This document shows, piece by piece, positions 28,047 to 37,956 of a stretch of DNA of 64,000 nucleotides. Below the pieces are notes generated by a model, which saw only the letters and a list, made by a program, of their open reading frames with translations, did not search any database and was not told where the DNA came from. The stretch is from contig NZ_JBJMAV010000003.1 in assembly GCF_046600715.1 (NCBI RefSeq), positions 306,217 through 370,216 of the forward strand, in the 5' to 3' direction. Position 1 is the stretch's first letter, and each line of letters opens with the position of its first letter. Position numbers and translations under genes: made by a program. The DNA is from Lysobacter_C viscosus. GTDB lineage: Bacteria > Pseudomonadota > Gammaproteobacteria > Xanthomonadales > Xanthomonadaceae.

Positions 28047-29963
28047 ATGGCCACCGCCACCAAGACGCCCCGGAACGAACCGTCCGGCACACCCGCCAAT
28101 GGCAACGTCGGCCTGGCTGGGCTGGTCGTGGGCGCGATCGGCGTGGTGTTCGGCGACATCGGCACCAGCCCGCTCTACACCATCCGGGAGGCCTTTTCGG
28201 GCCAGTACGGACTGGTCGCCGACCACGACACCGTGCTGGGGCTGCTGTCGCTGGTGTTCTGGTCGCTGATGCTGGTGGTCACGCTCAAGTACGTGACCGT
28301 GCTGCTGCGCGCCGACAACGAGGGCGAAGGCGGGATCATGGCGCTGATGGCGCTGGCGCAACGCACGCTGGCGAAGGGCTCCACACCCGCCTACCTGGTG
28401 GGGATCGTGGGCATCTTCGGGGCGGCGCTGTTCTTCGGCGACGGCGTGATCACCCCGGCGATCTCGGTGCTGGCGGCGGTGGAGGGACTGGACCTGGTGG
28501 CGCCGGGCCTGCACGACTGGATCGTGCCGGTGGCGGTGTTGATCCTGGCGACCCTGTTCGCGTCGCAGCGCTACGGCCACGCACGGGTCAGCCGGATGCT
28601 GTTCGGGCCCATCGCGGTCGCCTGGTTCTCGGTGCTGGCGGTGATGGGCGTCGCCAACATCCTGCACGACCCCGAAGTACTGCACGCCGTCAATCCTGTC
28701 TGGGCGGTGCGCTTCTTCGTCGACCACGCCTGGGGCGGGATATTCATCCTCGGCGCGGTGGTGCTTGCGGTAACCGGTGGCGAAGCGATCTACACCGACC
28801 TGGGCCGCTTCGGCGCGCGCCCGATCCGGCGCGCCTGGTACTTCTTCGTGCTCCCGGCGCTGATGCTCAACTACCTGGGCCAGGGCGCACTGCTGCTGGA
28901 AAACCCGGAGACCGCGCGCAACCCGTTCTACATGGGCGTTCCGGAGTGGGGACTGTTGCCGCTGATCGCGCTGTCGACCGCGGCGACGGTGATGGCGTCG
29001 CAGGCGGTGATTACCGGCGGGTTCTCGGTCGCCCAGCAGGCCATGCAGCTGGGCTACATCCCGCGCATGACCGTGCGCTATTTCTCCAGTTCCAACATGA
29101 GCCAGGTCTACATCCCCGGCATCAACTGGACCATGATGCTGATCGTCATCGGCCTGGTGATCGGCTTTGGAAGTTCCTCGGAGCTGGCCAGCGCCTACGG
29201 CGTGTCGATGTCGATGACGATGCTGATCGACACCGTGTTGCTGGCGATCGTGGCGCGCGCGCTGTGGCCGCGCTGGCGCCTGTGGGTGCTGCCGCTGTGC
29301 GCGGTGCTGCTGTGCGTGGACCTGGCCTTCCTCACCGCCAACTTCGCCAAGATCCCGCAGGGCGGGTGGTTCCCGGTCGCGCTGGGGGTGGTGCTGTTCA
29401 CCCTGCTGCGGACCTGGCGGCGCGGCCGCCAGCTGCTGCGCGCGGAAATGCATAAGGACGGCATCCGCATCGACACCTTCCTGTCCGGGCTGATGCTGTC
29501 GCCGCCGGTGCGGGTCCCGGGCACGGCGGTGTTCCTGACCGCCGACAAGAACGTCGTGCCGCACGCGTTCATGCACAACCTCAAGCACAACAAGGTGCTG
29601 CACGAGCAGAACGTGTTCCTGACCGTGGTCACGCTGAACGTGCCCCACGCGCACCGGCGCGTGATCGTGGAAGGCATCGGCGGGGGGTTCCAGCGAGTGG
29701 TGCTGCGCTTCGGCTTCATGGAGACGCCGGACGTGCCCGTGGCGCTGATGCAGGCCTGCGATGTCAGCGACTTCTGCCTGGACCCGATGGACACGACCTA
29801 TTTCGTCAGCCGCGAGAGCATCGTCGCCCGCGCCCGGTCGGGCATGCCGATATGGCGGGACAAGCTGTTCGCGCTGATGCACCGCAATGCCGTGCCGGCG
29901 TCGAGCTACTTCCACATCCCGGGCAATCGCCTGGTCGAGCTCGGGACCCAGGTGGAGATCTGA
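28047..29963 (+). CDS. kup: Potassium uptake protein Kup
   Basis: The 638-residue product belongs to the KUP/HAK/KT family of K+/H+ symporters. It has about 12 transmembrane helices, with the family start VVGAIGVVFGDIGTSPLYTI, then ADNEGEGGIMALMALAQR and LFFGDGVITPAISVLAAVEG. A hydrophilic C-terminal domain of about 150 residues follows from about residue 470. AGGAAGG precedes ATG 28047. It lies between ruvA and ruvB, with KtrAB-type potassium genes on the opposite strand next to it. Confidence 0.95.
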   Translation: MATATKTPRNEPSGTPANGNVGLAGLVVGAIGVVFGDIGTSPLYTIREAFSGQYGLVADHDTVLGLLSLVFWSLMLVVTLKYVTVLLRADNEGEGGIMALMALAQRTLAKGSTPAYLVGIVGIFGAALFFGDGVITPAISVLAAVEGLDLVAPGLHDWIVPVAVLILATLFASQRYGHARVSRMLFGPIAVAWFSVLAVMGVANILHDPEVLHAVNPVWAVRFFVDHAWGGIFILGAVVLAVTGGEAIYTDLGRFGARPIRRAWYFFVLPALMLNYLGQGALLLENPETARNPFYMGVPEWGLLPLIALSTAATVMASQAVITGGFSVAQQAMQLGYIPRMTVRYFSSSNMSQVYIPGINWTMMLIVIGLVIGFGSSSELASAYGVSMSMTMLIDTVLLAIVARALWPRWRLWVLPLCAVLLCVDLAFLTANFAKIPQGGWFPVALGVVLFTLLRTWRRGRQLLRAEMHKDGIRIDTFLSGLMLSPPVRVPGTAVFLTADKNVVPHAFMHNLKHNKVLHEQNVFLTVVTLNVPHAHRRVIVEGIGGGFQRVVLRFGFMETPDVPVALMQACDVSDFCLDPMDTTYFVSRESIVARARSGMPIWRDKLFALMHRNAVPASSYFHIPGNRLVELGTQVEI

Positions 29964-29976
29964 GCCGCGCGGGAAT

Positions 29977-29994
29977 GCACGCCGCCCGGCGTGC
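29977..29994. terminator. Hairpin between convergent kup and ktrA
   Basis: GCACGCC (29977-29983) and GGCGTGC (29988-29994) form a perfect 7-bp stem with a 4-nt loop, immediately past both stop codons. There is no T run, so termination is only a possibility. Confidence 0.4.
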
Positions 29995-30000
29995 GACCGA

Positions 30001-30672
30001 TCACGCCAGGGAGGAGAACTTCTCCACCAGCCGGGTCGGGCCGGACACGATGAGGATGTCGCCCGACTCGACGTAGGTGTCGGCCTGGGCGTAGGTGAAG
30101 TCGGCGTGCCGCCGCTTCAGGCCCACCACGGTGATGCCGTACTTCTGGCGGAGGTTGGACTCGCTCAGGGTCTTTTCCCAGGACTCGCTGGGCGAGTTGG
30201 TCTTGGCGATGGCGAAGCCGTCGTCGAACTCGATGAAGTCGATCATGCGCCCGGTCACCAGGTGCGCCACGCGTTCGCCCATGGCCGCCTCCGGGTAGAC
30301 CACGTGCTGGGCGCCCACGCGCTCCAGGATCTGGCCATGCTTGGACGACACCGCCTTGGCCCAGATGTCGGTGATCCCGACCTCCTCCAGCGCGAGCACC
30401 GTAAGCACGCTGGCCTCGACGTCGCTTCCGATCGCCACGACCGCACGCGAAATGTCCTTTGCCCCCAGCTGGCGCAGCGCCTCGCTACGGGTCGAGTCGG
30501 CCTGGACGACGTGGGTGAGGCGTTCGGACCAGCGCTGCACGATCTCGGCGTCCTCGTCGATCGCCAGCACCTCGTGGCCGAGGTGGATGAGCGATTCGGC
30601 CACCGCGCCGCCGAAGCGGCCCAGTCCGACCACCAGCACGGTGTCGCGTTGCGATGCGGTCTTGTCAGCCAA
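30001..30672 (-). CDS. ktrA: KtrA-like potassium channel regulatory subunit (RCK)
   Basis: The 223-residue product is a cytoplasmic RCK protein: Rossmann nucleotide-binding domain TVLVVGLGRFGGAVAESL with acidic DEDAEI after the second strand, followed by a C-terminal RCK_C domain (LRQKYGITVVGLKRR, ESGDILIVSGP). It gates the membrane subunit KtrB in response to ATP/ADP or c-di-AMP in known systems. I chose TTG at 30672: AGAGGAG lies about 10 nt upstream, and the start overlaps the ktrB stop by 8 nt, so translation is coupled. An ATG at 30717 would lie inside ktrB. Confidence 0.88.
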   Translation of the reverse strand: MADKTASQRDTVLVVGLGRFGGAVAESLIHLGHEVLAIDEDAEIVQRWSERLTHVVQADSTRSEALRQLGAKDISRAVVAIGSDVEASVLTVLALEEVGITDIWAKAVSSKHGQILERVGAQHVVYPEAAMGERVAHLVTGRMIDFIEFDDGFAIAKTNSPSESWEKTLSESNLRQKYGITVVGLKRRHADFTYAQADTYVESGDILIVSGPTRLVEKFSSLA

Positions 30673-31996
30673 CGATGGGGCGCTCCTCTGGATAGCGGTA
30701 CAACCGCGTGTGGCCACGAAGGGCCACGGCGGTGACGACGGTGACCAATCCTACGCGCCCCACGAACATCAGCGCGACCAGGATCGACTGCCCGGCGGGA
30801 GGCATCTGGGCGGTGATGCCGGTCGACAGGCCGACGGTGAAGCTGGCCGAGATCGCCTCGAACAGCACGTCCTTGAGCGCGAAGTCGGTGACGCTCAGCA
30901 GCGCCAGCGTACCCATCGCCACCAGGGTGAGCGCCATGAGCACGACCGTGACCGCCAGTCGAAGGCTCTGCTCGGGGATGCGCCGGCCGAAGGCCACGGT
31001 GTCGCGCTGGCCGCTCACCTCCGCCCAGACCACGAAGCCCAGAAGGAAGAACGTGGTGATGCGGATGCCGCCGGCGGTACTGGCGCTGCCGCCGCCGATG
31101 AACATCAGGACCCAGTTGATCGCCTGGGTCTCGATCGTGGTCGCGGCCATGTCGATGGTGGAGAAGCCGGCGGTGCGCGCGGCCACCGACTGGAACATCA
31201 CGCTGTTCAACTTCGCGGTCACGTCGAGGGCGCCGAGCGTGGCGGGGTTGTTCCACTCGTACAGGCCGATGCCCAGCGCCGCCGCCGCGACCAGCACCGC
31301 GCTGCCCGCGACGGTCATCTTGCTGTGCAGCGACCAGCGGGCGAATGCGAACGAATGCCGGCGCAGGTCGTACATCACCGGGAAGCCAAGGCCCCCCAGC
31401 AGCACGGCCAAGGCGATGGGAACGATGAAAACCGGGTCGCCCGCGAAGCGCACCAGGCTGTCGGACCAGGTCGAGAAACCCGCGCTGTTGAAGGCCGATA
31501 CGGCCTGGAACAGGCCATGCCAGAGCGCATCGCCCCACGCCAGGCCGTAGCCGAAGTACAGGCGCGACGACAGCGCCGCAGTGGCCACCAGCTCGACTGC
31601 CAGGGTGGTGACCACGGCGACCCGGATCACGCTGGTGACATCGCCAAGCCCACTCTTGGTCTCGGCCTGGGCCACCAACCGGGTGCCCAGGTTGAGACGG
31701 CCCGCCACCAGCAGCCCCAGCAGGGTGGCGCTGGTCATGATGCCGAAGCCGCCGGCCTGGAACAGGCCCATCACCACCACCTGGCCGAAGGTGGACCAGT
31801 AGCTTGGCGTATCCACCACCACCAGGCCGGTCACGCACACGGCGGAGGTCGCGGTGAACAGTGCGGTCAGGAACGGCGCACCGCCGGCTCCCACGGTCGC
31901 CCAGGGCAGCATGAGCATCGCCGTGCCCAGCGCGATCATGGCCATGAAAGCCAGGGGCACCAGCCGCGCAGGATGTTGGATACCACCTCGGCGCAA
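30665..31996 (-). CDS. ktrB: KtrB/TrkH-family potassium uptake membrane subunit
   Basis: The 443-residue membrane protein has four repeated M1-P-M2 units, each with a selectivity-filter segment: TSAVCVTGL, VSAFNSAGFS, VAARTAGFS and SASFTVGLSTGI. It ends in a positively charged tail (GHTRLYRYPEER). Length is close to KtrB (about 440-450) rather than E. coli TrkH (about 480). The start is TTG at 31996 with GGAG upstream; it diverges from ruvB. With ktrA it forms a low-affinity, often sodium-dependent, K+ uptake system. Confidence 0.9.
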   Translation of the reverse strand: MRRGGIQHPARLVPLAFMAMIALGTAMLMLPWATVGAGGAPFLTALFTATSAVCVTGLVVVDTPSYWSTFGQVVVMGLFQAGGFGIMTSATLLGLLVAGRLNLGTRLVAQAETKSGLGDVTSVIRVAVVTTLAVELVATAALSSRLYFGYGLAWGDALWHGLFQAVSAFNSAGFSTWSDSLVRFAGDPVFIVPIALAVLLGGLGFPVMYDLRRHSFAFARWSLHSKMTVAGSAVLVAAAALGIGLYEWNNPATLGALDVTAKLNSVMFQSVAARTAGFSTIDMAATTIETQAINWVLMFIGGGSASTAGGIRITTFFLLGFVVWAEVSGQRDTVAFGRRIPEQSLRLAVTVVLMALTLVAMGTLALLSVTDFALKDVLFEAISASFTVGLSTGITAQMPPAGQSILVALMFVGRVGLVTVVTAVALRGHTRLYRYPEERPIVG

Positions 31997-32134
31997 GCCC
32001 GACTCCGGTACGGATCACTGGCAACGGCGCGGATTGTGACACGCCGCCCCGGCGACGGTGTCGCGGTGCACCGCAGCGTCAGGCCCCCGCGGAACATATG
32101 CCCGCGACTGGCGGCGCATGCGACCATGGGCGCC

Positions 32135-33154
32135 ATGACCGACGACCGCATCATCGCGCCCGCCGCAACCCGCGAAGACGACCTGGCGGAGGCCTCGATC
32201 CGCCCCCGCGTGCTGGACGAGTACCTGGGCCAGCAGCCGGTCCGCGAGCAGATGAAGATCTACATCGAGGCCGCCAAGGGGCGCGGCGAGGCGCTCGACC
32301 ACGTGCTGATCTTCGGGCCGCCCGGGCTGGGCAAGACCACCCTGAGCCATGTCATCGCCAACGAGCTGGGCGTCAACCTGCGGGTGACGTCCGGGCCGGT
32401 GATCGAGAAGGCCGGCGACCTGGCCGCGCTGCTGACCAACCTGCAGCCCCACGACGTGCTGTTCGTCGACGAGATCCACCGCCTGTCTCCGGTGGTTGAA
32501 GAAGTGCTGTATCCGGCGATGGAGGACTTCCAGATCGACATCATGATCGGCGAGGGTCCCGCGGCGCGCTCCATCAAGCTCGACCTGCCGCCCTTCACCC
32601 TGATCGGCGCCACCACCCGCGCGGGGCTGCTGACCGCGCCGCTGCGCGACCGCTTCGGCATCGTCCAGCGGCTGCAGTTCTACAGCGCCGAGGAGCTCAC
32701 CCGGATCGTGCGCCGCTCCGCACAGATACTCGGCATCGACTGCGAACCCGACGGCGCCAGCGAGATCGCCCGCCGCTCGCGCGGAACCCCGCGCATCGCC
32801 AACCGCCTGCTGCGGCGCGTTCGCGACTTCGCCCAGGTGCGTGCCAGCGGACGGATCGACCGCGCCACCGCCGATGGCGCGATGGCGATGCTGAAGGTGG
32901 ACCCGGAGGGCTTCGATGAACTGGACCGGCGCCTGCTGTCCACGATCATCGAGTCGTTCAACGGCGGCCCGGTCGGGGTCGAGTCGCTGGCGGCGGCGTT
33001 GAGCGAGGAACGCGGCACGCTGGAAGACGTCATCGAACCGTTCCTCATCCAGCAGGGCTACCTGGTGCGCACGGCGCGCGGCCGCGCCGCCACGCCCAAG
33101 GCCTACCGGCACATGGGCATGGAACCCGTCGGCCGGGACGCCTCGCTGTTCTGA
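32135..33154 (+). CDS. ruvB: Holliday junction branch migration ATPase RuvB
   Basis: RuvB is the hexameric AAA+ motor that migrates Holliday junctions. The 339-residue product has Walker A FGPPGLGKTTLSH, Walker B VLFVDEIHRLS, sensor 1 LIGATTRAGLLTAPLRDRFG and the C-terminal winged-helix (EPFLIQQGYLVRTARGRAAT). The ATG at 32135 is used; an ATG three codons upstream is possible. It is separated from ruvCA by potassium uptake genes and directly precedes the ybgC-tol cluster. Confidence 0.96.
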   Translation: MTDDRIIAPAATREDDLAEASIRPRVLDEYLGQQPVREQMKIYIEAAKGRGEALDHVLIFGPPGLGKTTLSHVIANELGVNLRVTSGPVIEKAGDLAALLTNLQPHDVLFVDEIHRLSPVVEEVLYPAMEDFQIDIMIGEGPAARSIKLDLPPFTLIGATTRAGLLTAPLRDRFGIVQRLQFYSAEELTRIVRRSAQILGIDCEPDGASEIARRSRGTPRIANRLLRRVRDFAQVRASGRIDRATADGAMAMLKVDPEGFDELDRRLLSTIIESFNGGPVGVESLAAALSEERGTLEDVIEPFLIQQGYLVRTARGRAATPKAYRHMGMEPVGRDASLF

Positions 33155-33179
33155 AACTTGCGCCGCGAGCGCGCGACGA

Positions 33180-33614
33180 ATGATTTCCATGGAGCAACTT
33201 CAAACAATGTTCAGCCTTCCGGTCCGGGTTTACTGGGAAGATACCGACGCTGGCGGGGTGGTCTACCACGCGCAGTACCTGGCGTTCCTGGAGCGCGCGC
33301 GCAGTGAATGGATGCGCGCCAACGGGTATGGGCAGGACCTGCTCCGCAACCAGCACGACCTGGTGTTCGCGGTGCGGGCGATGACGGTGGACTTCCTCAA
33401 GCCGGCACGGCTCGACGATGCGCTGGAGGTGACCGCGCAACTGCGCGACTGCCGGCGCGCCAGTGCGGTGTTCGACCAGGCCGTGCTTCGGGGCGGCGTC
33501 ACGCTGTTGACGGCGCAGGTGCGGGTGGCGGCGCTGGACCCCACCGGGTTTTGCCCCCGGGCGATCCCGGCGGCGTTGTACGGACAACTCAAGGCGTTGG
33601 AGCGTCCCGCCTGA
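33180..33614 (+). CDS. ybgC: Tol-Pal system-associated acyl-CoA thioesterase YbgC
   Basis: YbgC is a 4-hydroxybenzoyl-CoA thioesterase-type hot-dog enzyme encoded at the head of tol-pal clusters. The product (144 residues from the first start) has the catalytic motif YWEDTDAGGVVYHAQYLAFLERAR. Three starts are possible (33180, 33189 and 33207); none has a clear ribosome-binding site. The one at 33207 would begin MFSLPVRVYWEDTD, close to many family members. tolQ follows 49 nt later. Confidence 0.92.
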   Translation: MISMEQLQTMFSLPVRVYWEDTDAGGVVYHAQYLAFLERARSEWMRANGYGQDLLRNQHDLVFAVRAMTVDFLKPARLDDALEVTAQLRDCRRASAVFDQAVLRGGVTLLTAQVRVAALDPTGFCPRAIPAALYGQLKALERPA

Positions 33615-33663
33615 TGGGCGCGCGAAACCGATCAACGGCCCCCGGGCCCGGAGAGCACCTGGC

Positions 33664-34491
33664 ATGACTGCAACGATGACCGCCCAGCTGGCCACCACCG
33701 TCGAGCCACTGCCCGAGGAGGCGGTCGGGTCCATGGTCGAGGCGGCAGCGTCCGCCGCAACCGCCGAGCCGGCGGTGCTGGGCAACGACCTGGACCTGCT
33801 CCAGCTGGTCCTGCACGCCTCGATCCCGGTGCAGCTGGTGATGGTGCTGCTGCTGGCCGCGTCGATCGCCTCGTGGGTCATCATTTTCCGCAAGAAGCGC
33901 GTGCTCGACCGCGCCGAGCGCGAGGCCAACCAGTTCGAGGAGCGCTTCTGGTCGGGGGCGGAGCTGTCCAAGCTGTATGCCGGCTCGACCGGCCGCAATC
34001 GCGACATCGGCGGCCTCGAGTCGATCTTCGAGGCGGGATTCCGCGAGTTCGGGCGCCAGCGCCAACGCCGCGGCGCCGACAGCCGCATGCAGCTCGAAGG
34101 CGCGCAGCGCGGGATGCGCGTGGCGTCCGCGCGCGAGATCGACGGGCTGGAGCACAACCTGGAATTCCTCGCCAACGTCGGCTCGATCGCGCCCTACGTC
34201 GGCCTGTTCGGCACCGTGTGGGGGATCATGATTTCGTTCCAGGGCCTGGCCAACATGAAGGAGGCGACCATCGCCACCGTCGCGCCGGGCATCTCCGAAG
34301 CCCTGATCGCCACCGCGATGGGCCTGTTCGCCGCGATCCCGGCGGTGTGGGCCTACAACCGCTTCGCGACCAAGGTCGACCGCCTGGGCGTGCGTTACGA
34401 CGCCTTCGCCGAGGAGTTCTCCTCGATCCTGGAACGCCAGGCCCACGTCGACGACACGCCGGCCGCGGCGCCGAACGTCCCCGTCCGTTGA
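33664..34491 (+). CDS. tolQ: Tol-Pal system protein TolQ
   Basis: TolQ forms with TolR the proton-driven motor of the Tol-Pal machine that constricts the outer membrane during division. The 275-residue product has a transmembrane helix at about residues 57-78 (QLVMVLLLAASIASWVII), then a cytoplasmic domain and two further helices (NVGSIAPYVGLFGTVWGIM and ATAMGLFAAIPAVWAY) with the conserved TolQ/ExbB residues. The N-terminus is about 45 residues longer than in E. coli. GGAGAG precedes the ATG. Confidence 0.95.
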   Translation: MTATMTAQLATTVEPLPEEAVGSMVEAAASAATAEPAVLGNDLDLLQLVLHASIPVQLVMVLLLAASIASWVIIFRKKRVLDRAEREANQFEERFWSGAELSKLYAGSTGRNRDIGGLESIFEAGFREFGRQRQRRGADSRMQLEGAQRGMRVASAREIDGLEHNLEFLANVGSIAPYVGLFGTVWGIMISFQGLANMKEATIATVAPGISEALIATAMGLFAAIPAVWAYNRFATKVDRLGVRYDAFAEEFSSILERQAHVDDTPAAAPNVPVR

Positions 34492-34541
34492 CCCGCATGG
34501 CCCGCCTCGGGCGTTGAACGCAGCCACACGAGAGGAACGCC

Positions 34542-34984
<443 letters not shown>

Positions 34985-34985
<1 letters not shown>

Positions 34986-35953
34986 TGCGCGAGACGCGCG
35001 CCGACACCGCGCAGGCCGTCCTCCTCGCGGTTGGCCTGCATGCACTGCTGCTGGTCGTGCTGTTGCTGGGCATGTGGTTGAGCGACAGCAGCGAGCAGGT
35101 CTCCGCGGCCGGCTCGCCGATTTCGGCCGAGCTGGTCGACGCCAACGCACTTTCGCAGGCGATGCAGGACACGCTGGAGGACCGCCCCGAACCCGCGGTC
35201 GAGCCGCTGCCCGCCGCCGTGGTCGAGCCCGAAGCGGCTACGCCATTGCCGCAGCCGCTCCCCGAGCCGCTGCCACAGGACGCCCCCACGCCGCCGCAGG
35301 CCACGCCGCAGGAGTTCCTCCCCGACCCGGACACGGAAAACCGGGACGCGGTGACCGACCAGCCCACTCCGACCCCGACCGACGAGCGCGAGGTCCGGGA
35401 GGAGCGCCGTCGCCAGGAGCAGGTCGACCTGACCGAGCAGCGCCGCCAGCAGGAGGCCCAGCGGCAGCGCAGGCTCACGGAGATGGAGCGCGAGCGCCAA
35501 CAGCAACTGGCCGACATCCGGCGCCAGCGCGAGGCGGCCGCCCGCGAGGCCGAGCAGGCGCGTCGGCAACTGGAGCGCATCGCCCAGGCGCGTGCCCGCA
35601 GCGCGGCCGAGGACGCCGCCCGCAGCGATGCCGCTGCCAGTGGCCCGGCCGGCAACAACGGCGTGGATACCGGATTGCAGGCCCGCTACGCGGCGGCCCT
35701 GCAGCAGGCCATCCTGTCCAAGTGGACCCGGCCCGACACCGTCCCGCTGGGTGCGGCCTGCCGCCTCACCATTCGCCAGCTGCCGGGCGGCGAGGTCATG
35801 AGCGCGGAAGTCTCCAGCCCGTGTGCCTACGACGAGCAGGGCCGGCGATCGATAGAAGCGGCCGTGCTCAAGGCCCAGCCGCTGCCCTATGCCGGCTTTG
35901 AATCCGTGTTCCAGCGCACCCTGACGCTCAACTTCCGTGCAGAGGACCGCTGA
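34985..35953 (+). CDS. tolA: Tol-Pal system protein TolA
   Basis: TolA spans the periplasm between the TolQR motor and TolB/Pal. The 322-residue product has a transmembrane helix at about 10-32 and a Pro/Glu-rich stretch (about 60-135). A long charged helix follows (about 135-215, QEEQ- and RRQ-rich coiled coil), then a small globular C-terminal domain with TolA-type pattern (LQQAILSKWTRPDTVPLGAACRL and a late PLPYAGFESVFQRTLTLNF). Low sequence conservation is normal; position and layout decide the call. The ATG overlaps the tolR TAA. Confidence 0.93.
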
Positions 35954-36029
35954 TTTCCCGGGTTCAGCTTTGAGACAGCGTTCACGTACAAGCTGTTTAT
36001 CCTTCCCCCGCTCCCCCTTGGACCTGCCG

Positions 36030-37349
36030 ATGAAACGACCCGTGCGCTGGCTCGCCGCGCTGCTTGCCGTCCTGCTTCCGTTCGCCGCCGCCGCCCAGCA
36101 ACAGGGCCTCGAGATCGACATTGTCGGCGGCAACGCCGCGGCCCTGCCGATCGCCGTCGTGCCGATGCCCTACCAGGGCGCGGGCGGCGCACCGGAAACC
36201 GACATCGCCGCCGTCATCACCGCCGACCTCAACCGCTCCGGCCAGTTCCGCGGGCTGCCGCTGGGCGACATGGTCGAGCGCCCGACCCGCGGCAGCGAGG
36301 TCAGCTACCCCACCTGGCGCGCGCTGAACCAGGATTACCTGGTGGTCGGGCGGGTCTCCGACGCCGGGTCCGGCAGCTACAGGGTCGAGTACGAGTTGTT
36401 CGACGTCGCCACCCAGCAGCGCCTGCTGGGCTTTGCGCTCACCGCACGCGGCAACGCGATGCGCGACGTCGCCCACCAGATCGCCGATGCGGTCTACGAG
36501 AAGATCCTCGGCGTGCCGGGTGCCTTCTTCACCCGCATCGCCTACGTGACCGCCACCGGCGTCGGGCAGGGCAGCCGGTACGCGCTGATGGTGGCCGATT
36601 CGGATGGCTACAACCCGCAGACCGTGGTGCGTTCGTCCGAGCCCCTGATGTCGCCGTCGTGGAGCCCGGACGGTGGCCGCCTGGCCTACGTCAGCTTCGA
36701 GGGCGGCAGTTCCTCCATCTACATCCAGAACATCGCCTCGGGCAGCCGCGAGCAGGTCGCCCGTTTCCGTGGCATCAACGGCGCGCCCTCGTTCTCGCCC
36801 GACGGGCGCCGACTGGCGCTGACGCTCTCGCGCAGCGGCAACCCCGAGATCTACGTGATGGACCTGGGCAGTCGCGCGCTGACCCAGCTCACCAACCACT
36901 TCGGCATCGACACCGAGCCGAGCTGGAGCGCGGATGGCAGCTCGATCTACTTCACATCCGACCGCGGCGGCAATCCGCAGATCTACCGCGTCGCATCCGG
37001 TGGCGGCAGCGCCAGCCGGGTCACGTTCCAGGGCAGCTACAACGCCAGCGCCAGCGTGTCGTACGACGGCAAGAAGATCGCCACCGCGCAGGGCGCCGGC
37101 AACAACTACCGCGTCGCGCTGATGGACAGCAGCCTGGGTTCCGCGCGCTGGAGCACGCTGTCCCCCGGCTCGCTGGACGAGTCCCCGAGCTTTGCGCCCA
37201 ACGCCAGCATGCTCCTCTATGCTGCGCGCGAGGGCGAGCGGGGCGTGCTGTATGCGGTGTCCGCCGATGGGCGCGTCCGCCAACGCCTGGTACTGGCCGA
37301 TGGCAACGTGCGCGAGCCCTCCTGGGGTCCGTACCGCACGCCGCGCTAG
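36030..37349 (+). CDS. tolB: Tol-Pal system beta-propeller protein TolB
   Basis: TolB is periplasmic and binds Pal. The 439-residue product has a cleavable signal peptide (WLAALLAVLLPFAAAAQQ), an N-terminal D1 domain (LPIAVVPMPYQGAG to about residue 165) and a six-bladed propeller of repeated WSPDGGRLAYVSFE / FSPDGRRLALTLSRSGNPEIYVMD / WSADGSSIYFTSDRGGNPQIYR units. ATG 36030 is chosen because it gives a clean signal peptide; earlier in-frame sequence overlaps the tolA end. Confidence 0.96.
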   Translation: MKRPVRWLAALLAVLLPFAAAAQQQGLEIDIVGGNAAALPIAVVPMPYQGAGGAPETDIAAVITADLNRSGQFRGLPLGDMVERPTRGSEVSYPTWRALNQDYLVVGRVSDAGSGSYRVEYELFDVATQQRLLGFALTARGNAMRDVAHQIADAVYEKILGVPGAFFTRIAYVTATGVGQGSRYALMVADSDGYNPQTVVRSSEPLMSPSWSPDGGRLAYVSFEGGSSSIYIQNIASGSREQVARFRGINGAPSFSPDGRRLALTLSRSGNPEIYVMDLGSRALTQLTNHFGIDTEPSWSADGSSIYFTSDRGGNPQIYRVASGGGSASRVTFQGSYNASASVSYDGKKIATAQGAGNNYRVALMDSSLGSARWSTLSPGSLDESPSFAPNASMLLYAAREGERGVLYAVSADGRVRQRLVLADGNVREPSWGPYRTPR

Positions 37350-37446
37350 AGTTGAAGGCGAAGGCCCGTAACGCGTCTTGACCTGATGTTGACCTTGCAC
37401 AACCCACCCTGAAAAGCCCCGTTCACGAATCGACAAGGAAATCCCA

Positions 37447-37956
37447 ATGAACAGCTCCGTCCGCCTCATCGCCGTCGCCGCGCTCTGCACCCTTGCCGTG
37501 GCCTGCTCCAAGAAGGTCAAGGAAGAGCCGGTCTACACCACCCCGACCACGCCGGTGACAGACCCCGCCCCGACCGCCCCGGGCGCCTACACCCCCGCCG
37601 ACCTCAACACCGATGCCTGCCTGCGCCAGCGCACGATCTACTTCGACCTGGACCAGGACACCCTGCGTCCGGAGTTCCAGGCCATCGTCGGCTGCCACGC
37701 CAAGTACCTGCGTGACCGTCCGTCCTCGCGCATGACGCTGGAAGGCCACGCCGACGAGCGCGGCAGCCGCGAGTACAACATGGCCCTGGGCGAGCGTCGC
37801 GGCAATTCGGCCTCATCGGCGATCCAGGCCAACGGCGGCTCGGGCAGCCAGATCAACGTGACCAGCTACGGCGAAGAGCGCCCGACCTGCACCGCGTCGG
37901 GCGAAGACTGCTGGGCCAAGAACCGTCGGGTCGAGATCATCTACACCGCGCAGTGA
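37447..37956 (+). CDS. pal: Peptidoglycan-associated lipoprotein Pal
   Basis: Pal anchors the outer membrane to peptidoglycan. The 169-residue product has a lipoprotein signal ending CTLAVAC (lipidated Cys20), a Pro/Thr-rich linker and an OmpA-like peptidoglycan-binding domain (IYFDLDQDTLRPEFQAIV, MTLEGHADERGSREYNMALG, KNRRVEIIY). Two extra cysteines flank the last loop. AAGGAAA precedes the ATG. The stop codon overlaps the next start (TGATG). Confidence 0.96.
   Translation: MNSSVRLIAVAALCTLAVACSKKVKEEPVYTTPTTPVTDPAPTAPGAYTPADLNTDACLRQRTIYFDLDQDTLRPEFQAIVGCHAKYLRDRPSSRMTLEGHADERGSREYNMALGERRGNSASSAIQANGGSGSQINVTSYGEERPTCTASGEDCWAKNRRVEIIYTAQ

Noticed and set aside
28047..31996. Potassium genes as a horizontally acquired island in the ruv locus
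   Set aside because: No transposase, flanking repeats or tRNA junctions were seen, and codon use looks like that of the neighbours.
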